From Pandoraea captiosa (lineage in GTDB: Bacteria; Pseudomonadota; Gammaproteobacteria; Burkholderiales; Burkholderiaceae), in assembly GCF_902459775.1 (NCBI RefSeq), contig NZ_CABPSQ010000001.1:992001-1056000 (forward strand): a DNA stretch of 64,000 bases, in the 5' to 3' direction. The notes below the pieces were generated by a model. It was given only the letters and a program-made list of their open reading frames with translations. It was not told the DNA's origin and did not search any database. Below are positions 61,479 through 64,000 of this stretch, in pieces. Numbering within the stretch: position 1 is the stretch's first letter; the number at the start of each line of letters is the position of its first letter. The position numbers and the translations under genes are program-made.

Positions 61479-62885
61479 TCAGATGGCCGGGGAGGGCTTC
61501 CGGTAGCGCAGGCCGTTGGCGATCATGGCCAGACCGGCGATGACGGCGGGCAGTGCGAAGACGAGGAACGACACGGGCACCGACCCCAGGGTGGCGAGCA
61601 ACACGCCGCCGGTCATGGAGCCGATGATCGAGCCGACGCGGCCGACCCCGAGTGCCCAACTCACCCCGGTCGCCCGCGCGCCGGTCGTGTAGAAGCCTGC
61701 CACCAGCACGTTCGCACCGGTTTGCGCGCCCGAGAGGCCAAAGCCGGCGAAGAACACGGTGACGAACACCAAGGTGGCCGAATTCACCGATATCCCGATC
61801 AGCGCGATGGACACGGCGGCGATCATGTAGGACATCGCCAGCACGACAAACGGATTGAAGCGATCCATCAGCCGGGCATTGAGCAGAGAGCCGAGCGTGC
61901 CGCCGATCGGGAGCATCGCGCCTACTTGTGCAGCGTGGGCGACGCCGATGCCGCTCTCGGTGAGCACCGTGGGCAGCCAGCTGCTGATCTGGTAGTAGAC
62001 CCACAGCGTGCAGAAGAACGCCAGCCACAGGAGCAGGGTGCCGGTGCGGTAGTGGGCGTTGAACAAGGTGGCGACCGGCCGCTCGTCCGACGTGGCGACC
62101 ACCGTGTTTCGTTCCGCTGCCATCTCTGCTTTGAACTCGGCTTTGAACTCTGCTTCAAACGCGGCGGCGCCGCGCTCGCCCAGACGCACGAGCGTACGTT
62201 GCATTTGCGTGGCGAAGGCAGGCTTTGCGGCCATGAAGCGCAGCGACTCCGGCAGCTTCCACGCCACGACAGGCAACAGGGCCAGCGGCACGAGACCGCC
62301 GAACACGAACACGCCGTGCCAGCCGAAATGCGGGATCAGCCACGCCGCCACATAGCCGCCGCACGCGAGTCCCAGCGTGAAGCCGCAGAACATGAGAGTC
62401 ACGAGCCACGCGCGGTTGTGCGCCGGGCTGTATTCCGACGACAGCGTAATGGCGTTGGGCATGGCGCCGCCAAGCCCGGCACCCGTCAGAAACCGAAGGA
62501 AGACGAGCCAGCCGATCGACGGCGACCAGGCGCACGCAAGACTGCCAAGCCCGAACAGGAACATCGAGATCAGAATCACGCGCTTGCGGCCGATCCGGTC
62601 GGCAAGCGGCCCGAAGAGAAAGCTGCCGATCGTCAGCCCAAAGAGCCCAGCGCCGAACACCGGCCCCAGTTCTGCGGCGCTGAGCGACCATTGGCGCTTG
62701 AGCAAGGGGGCTACGTAACCCACGCTGGCCACGTCGAAGCCGTCGGCCGCAACGATCAGAAAGCACAGAAAAAGCGTGAGCCGCTGGAGGGCGGTCATGC
62801 CCGCGCGAGGCTGGCGATGCTCCCCGGCGGCCTGCGTGTCCGGTTTGGCCGTTGTCGCCGATTGCGACGTTGAATTTGCGTACAT
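61479..62885 (-). CDS. MFS transporter, aromatic acid:H+ symporter type
   Basis: Inner-membrane transporter of 468 residues with 12 predicted helices. The first carries the AAHS-family FLIVAADGFDVASVGYVAP with the DGFD motif. Motif A, GPLADRIGRKRV, lies between helices 2 and 3. A 12-bp repeat (62125-62160) encodes a Phe-Lys-Ala-Glu run in the central cytoplasmic loop. CCAGGAGA before the ATG at 62885. It probably imports the aromatic acid degraded by the adjacent enzymes. Confidence 0.92.
   Translation of the reverse strand: MYANSTSQSATTAKPDTQAAGEHRQPRAGMTALQRLTLFLCFLIVAADGFDVASVGYVAPLLKRQWSLSAAELGPVFGAGLFGLTIGSFLFGPLADRIGRKRVILISMFLFGLGSLACAWSPSIGWLVFLRFLTGAGLGGAMPNAITLSSEYSPAHNRAWLVTLMFCGFTLGLACGGYVAAWLIPHFGWHGVFVFGGLVPLALLPVVAWKLPESLRFMAAKPAFATQMQRTLVRLGERGAAAFEAEFKAEFKAEMAAERNTVVATSDERPVATLFNAHYRTGTLLLWLAFFCTLWVYYQISSWLPTVLTESGIGVAHAAQVGAMLPIGGTLGSLLNARLMDRFNPFVVLAMSYMIAAVSIALIGISVNSATLVFVTVFFAGFGLSGAQTGANVLVAGFYTTGARATGVSWALGVGRVGSIIGSMTGGVLLATLGSVPVSFLVFALPAVIAGLAMIANGLRYRKPSPAI
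62125..62160. repeat. Three tandem 12-bp units in the MFS central loop
   Basis: Units TCTGCTTTGAAC, TCGGCTTTGAAC and TCTGCTTCAAAC encode (FKAE)n on the minus strand, in the cytoplasmic loop between the two six-helix halves. Frame-preserving. Confidence 0.8.
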
Positions 62886-63004
62886 CGTTGTCTCCTGGTG
62901 GTTGCCGGTGACGGTCTCACCGGTCTGCGACTGCCGGCGTCTGTTGTCGTCGTGCGTGGCCGGCATGGCGCAGAGGAAAAGCTCGGAACGGGGTGGGCGC
63001 GATA

Positions 63005-63035
63005 GCGTTGTGGCGTTGTAGCGTTATGACGTCAT
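63005..63035. repeat. Three 8-bp repeats followed by palindrome ATGACGTCAT
   Basis: GCGTTGTG, GCGTTGTA and GCGTTATG lie end to end (63005-63028), and the last overlaps the perfect 10-bp palindrome ATGACGTCAT (63026-63035). The element is in the non-coding gap between the monooxygenase and the MFS gene and could be a regulator site. Confidence 0.6.
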
Positions 63036-63057
63036 GACGATCGCCTGAGCTGACGTC

Positions 63058-64000
63058 TCACGACGTCAAAAGCGTGTCCGGCGTGTCCACGACGGCCGAT
63101 GGCGCCGGCGTTGCGGCGGGTGGCGCGTTCGCATCGAGGGCAAGGCTTCGGCGCATGGCGGCGTGGAACCTGTCGTCGAGCGCGTCGCCTCGCCACGCCA
63201 CATGAAGGTCGGGACGAATCAGGACGTAGCGGCGCTCGTAGAGCGGCTTGAGTGCGGGCAGGTCGGCTTGTCTCGGTGAGACGATGGCGAGGTCGCCGAG
63301 CACGTTTCGCGCCGTCTGAAGCGTCGAGGCGTCCGGCGCCGGGGCGTCCAGACACAGCAGCGTGAACTGTGGACCCATGGCGTCGTACAACGATGTGCCG
63401 TCGGCGAGCCATGCGTGCGGCGCACGATGTCCGGCACGGGCGCTCGGCACATAGAGATTCGCATTGTCGGCGGGCGGACTGCCGGGCTCGGTGTCGATCA
63501 GTGGCGACCCTTCGTAGCGCGTGCCGAGGTGCACGCCCGGAATCACGAATTCGTGGTGTGCGTGAAAGGCGAGGTAGTCACCGACGGCGCGCCGTGCGGC
63601 GTCGCCTGCCGGACCGGGTTCGTACGCTTCGGGGGGCAGGCAGACATAGCCGATGCTGTTGGCGAAGTCTCGTGCGAAGGCCGTGTTGCGCTCACCCGCC
63701 GGACGGCGTTCCGCATCGTAGCTTTGCGCGAGTGCCGCCCCGGCGCGACCGCGCACCAGCGCCACGAGCTTCCACGAGAGATTGGCCGCGTCGTCGATGC
63801 CAGTGTTGTAACCCAGCCCGCCCGTGGGTGTGAACAGGTGAGCGGCGTCGCCGCATAGAAATACCCGGGCGTCGACGAAACGTTCGGCCACCAGCGCATG
63901 GCCTGCCGTCCATGCCGACGAGCTTTTGACTTCAAACGGGATGTCGGCACCGAGCGCCTGCGCGATGCGCGAGCGCACGACGTCTTCCGATGGCGCTTCG
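63058..64000 (-). CDS. FAD-dependent aromatic monooxygenase, C-terminal part (5' end outside window)
   Basis: The last ~313 residues of a class A flavoprotein hydroxylase. CGDAAHLFTPTGGLGYNTGIDDAANLSWKL is shared with MhpA/PheA-type hydroxylases; it holds the GD motif that binds the FAD ribityl chain and the GLGxNTGIxDAxNL helix. The C-terminal ~120 residues form the thioredoxin-like domain of larger members (YVLIRPDLHVAWR). It should hydroxylate a phenolic or pyridine-type ring with NAD(P)H. It leads the minus-strand aromatic cluster as far as can be seen. The reading frame is open to the window end, so the N-terminal FAD and NADH motifs are not visible. Confidence 0.9.
   Translation of the reverse strand, partial: EAPSEDVVRSRIAQALGADIPFEVKSSSAWTAGHALVAERFVDARVFLCGDAAHLFTPTGGLGYNTGIDDAANLSWKLVALVRGRAGAALAQSYDAERRPAGERNTAFARDFANSIGYVCLPPEAYEPGPAGDAARRAVGDYLAFHAHHEFVIPGVHLGTRYEGSPLIDTEPGSPPADNANLYVPSARAGHRAPHAWLADGTSLYDAMGPQFTLLCLDAPAPDASTLQTARNVLGDLAIVSPRQADLPALKPLYERRYVLIRPDLHVAWRGDALDDRFHAAMRRSLALDANAPPAATPAPSAVVDTPDTLLTS

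Overview
The window is a GC-rich, densely coded chromosomal segment. It probably comes from a betaproteobacterium of the Burkholderiaceae/Pandoraea type. The basis is overall codon use, a TreS-maltokinase fusion and a GlgE with a long N-terminal extension in one glucan operon, large HPII-type catalase, OmpC-family porins and FecIRA-type iron uptake. The genus is inferred. No rRNA, tRNA, CRISPR array, insertion sequence or phage gene was seen.

Layout. (1) 1-5,200: end of a receiver-domain protein, a thiamine-diphosphate enzyme (+), and a coupled pair on the minus strand: a GT4 glycosyltransferase and a UDP-glucuronate-decarboxylase-like SDR. (2) 5,200-11,500 (+): stress-type genes (two SDRs, a DUF2795 protein, a glycine-rich membrane protein, an exported DUF4142 protein, a large catalase and a small hypothetical). 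(3) 11,530-29,803 (-): one compact seven-gene operon glgE-treS/mak-glgB-glgX-treZ-malQ-treY. Five junctions are 4-bp ATGA overlaps. Together the enzymes form a loop trehalose -> maltose-1-phosphate -> alpha-glucan -> branched glucan -> debranched chains -> trehalose.

(4) 29,996-53,513: a catabolic island bounded by two paralogous IclR regulators. The left arm carries a split biotin-dependent acyl-CoA carboxylase (biotin carboxylase, carboxyltransferase, stand-alone 73-residue biotin carrier), an enoyl-CoA hydratase, a solute-binding protein and a fumarate-reductase/ketosteroid-dehydrogenase-like flavoprotein. The right arm (+) is one long operon: SDR, second solute-binding protein, acyl-CoA ligase, Dpp-type permeases and ATPases, two acyl-CoA-dehydrogenase-fold proteins, thiolase, a two-subunit MaoC hydratase and a flavin reductase. 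It reads as import, CoA activation, oxygenation or desaturation, hydration, oxidation and thiolysis of an unidentified carboxylic substrate. A 19-bp motif found twice (18/19 identical, inverted), with two degenerate copies at the predicted promoters, is a candidate shared operator.

(5) 53,660-58,016 (-): a FecI/FecR/TonB-receptor set with a Fur-box-like site over a good sigma-70 promoter. (6) 58,249-64,000 (-): an aromatic-compound cluster of porin, extradiol-type VOC dioxygenase, FAH-family hydrolase, AAHS-type MFS transporter and the C-terminal part of a flavoprotein monooxygenase cut by the window end.

A cross-cutting feature is many short tandem repeats. Those inside genes have 9- or 12-bp units that keep frame, whereas 8-bp units occur only between genes.
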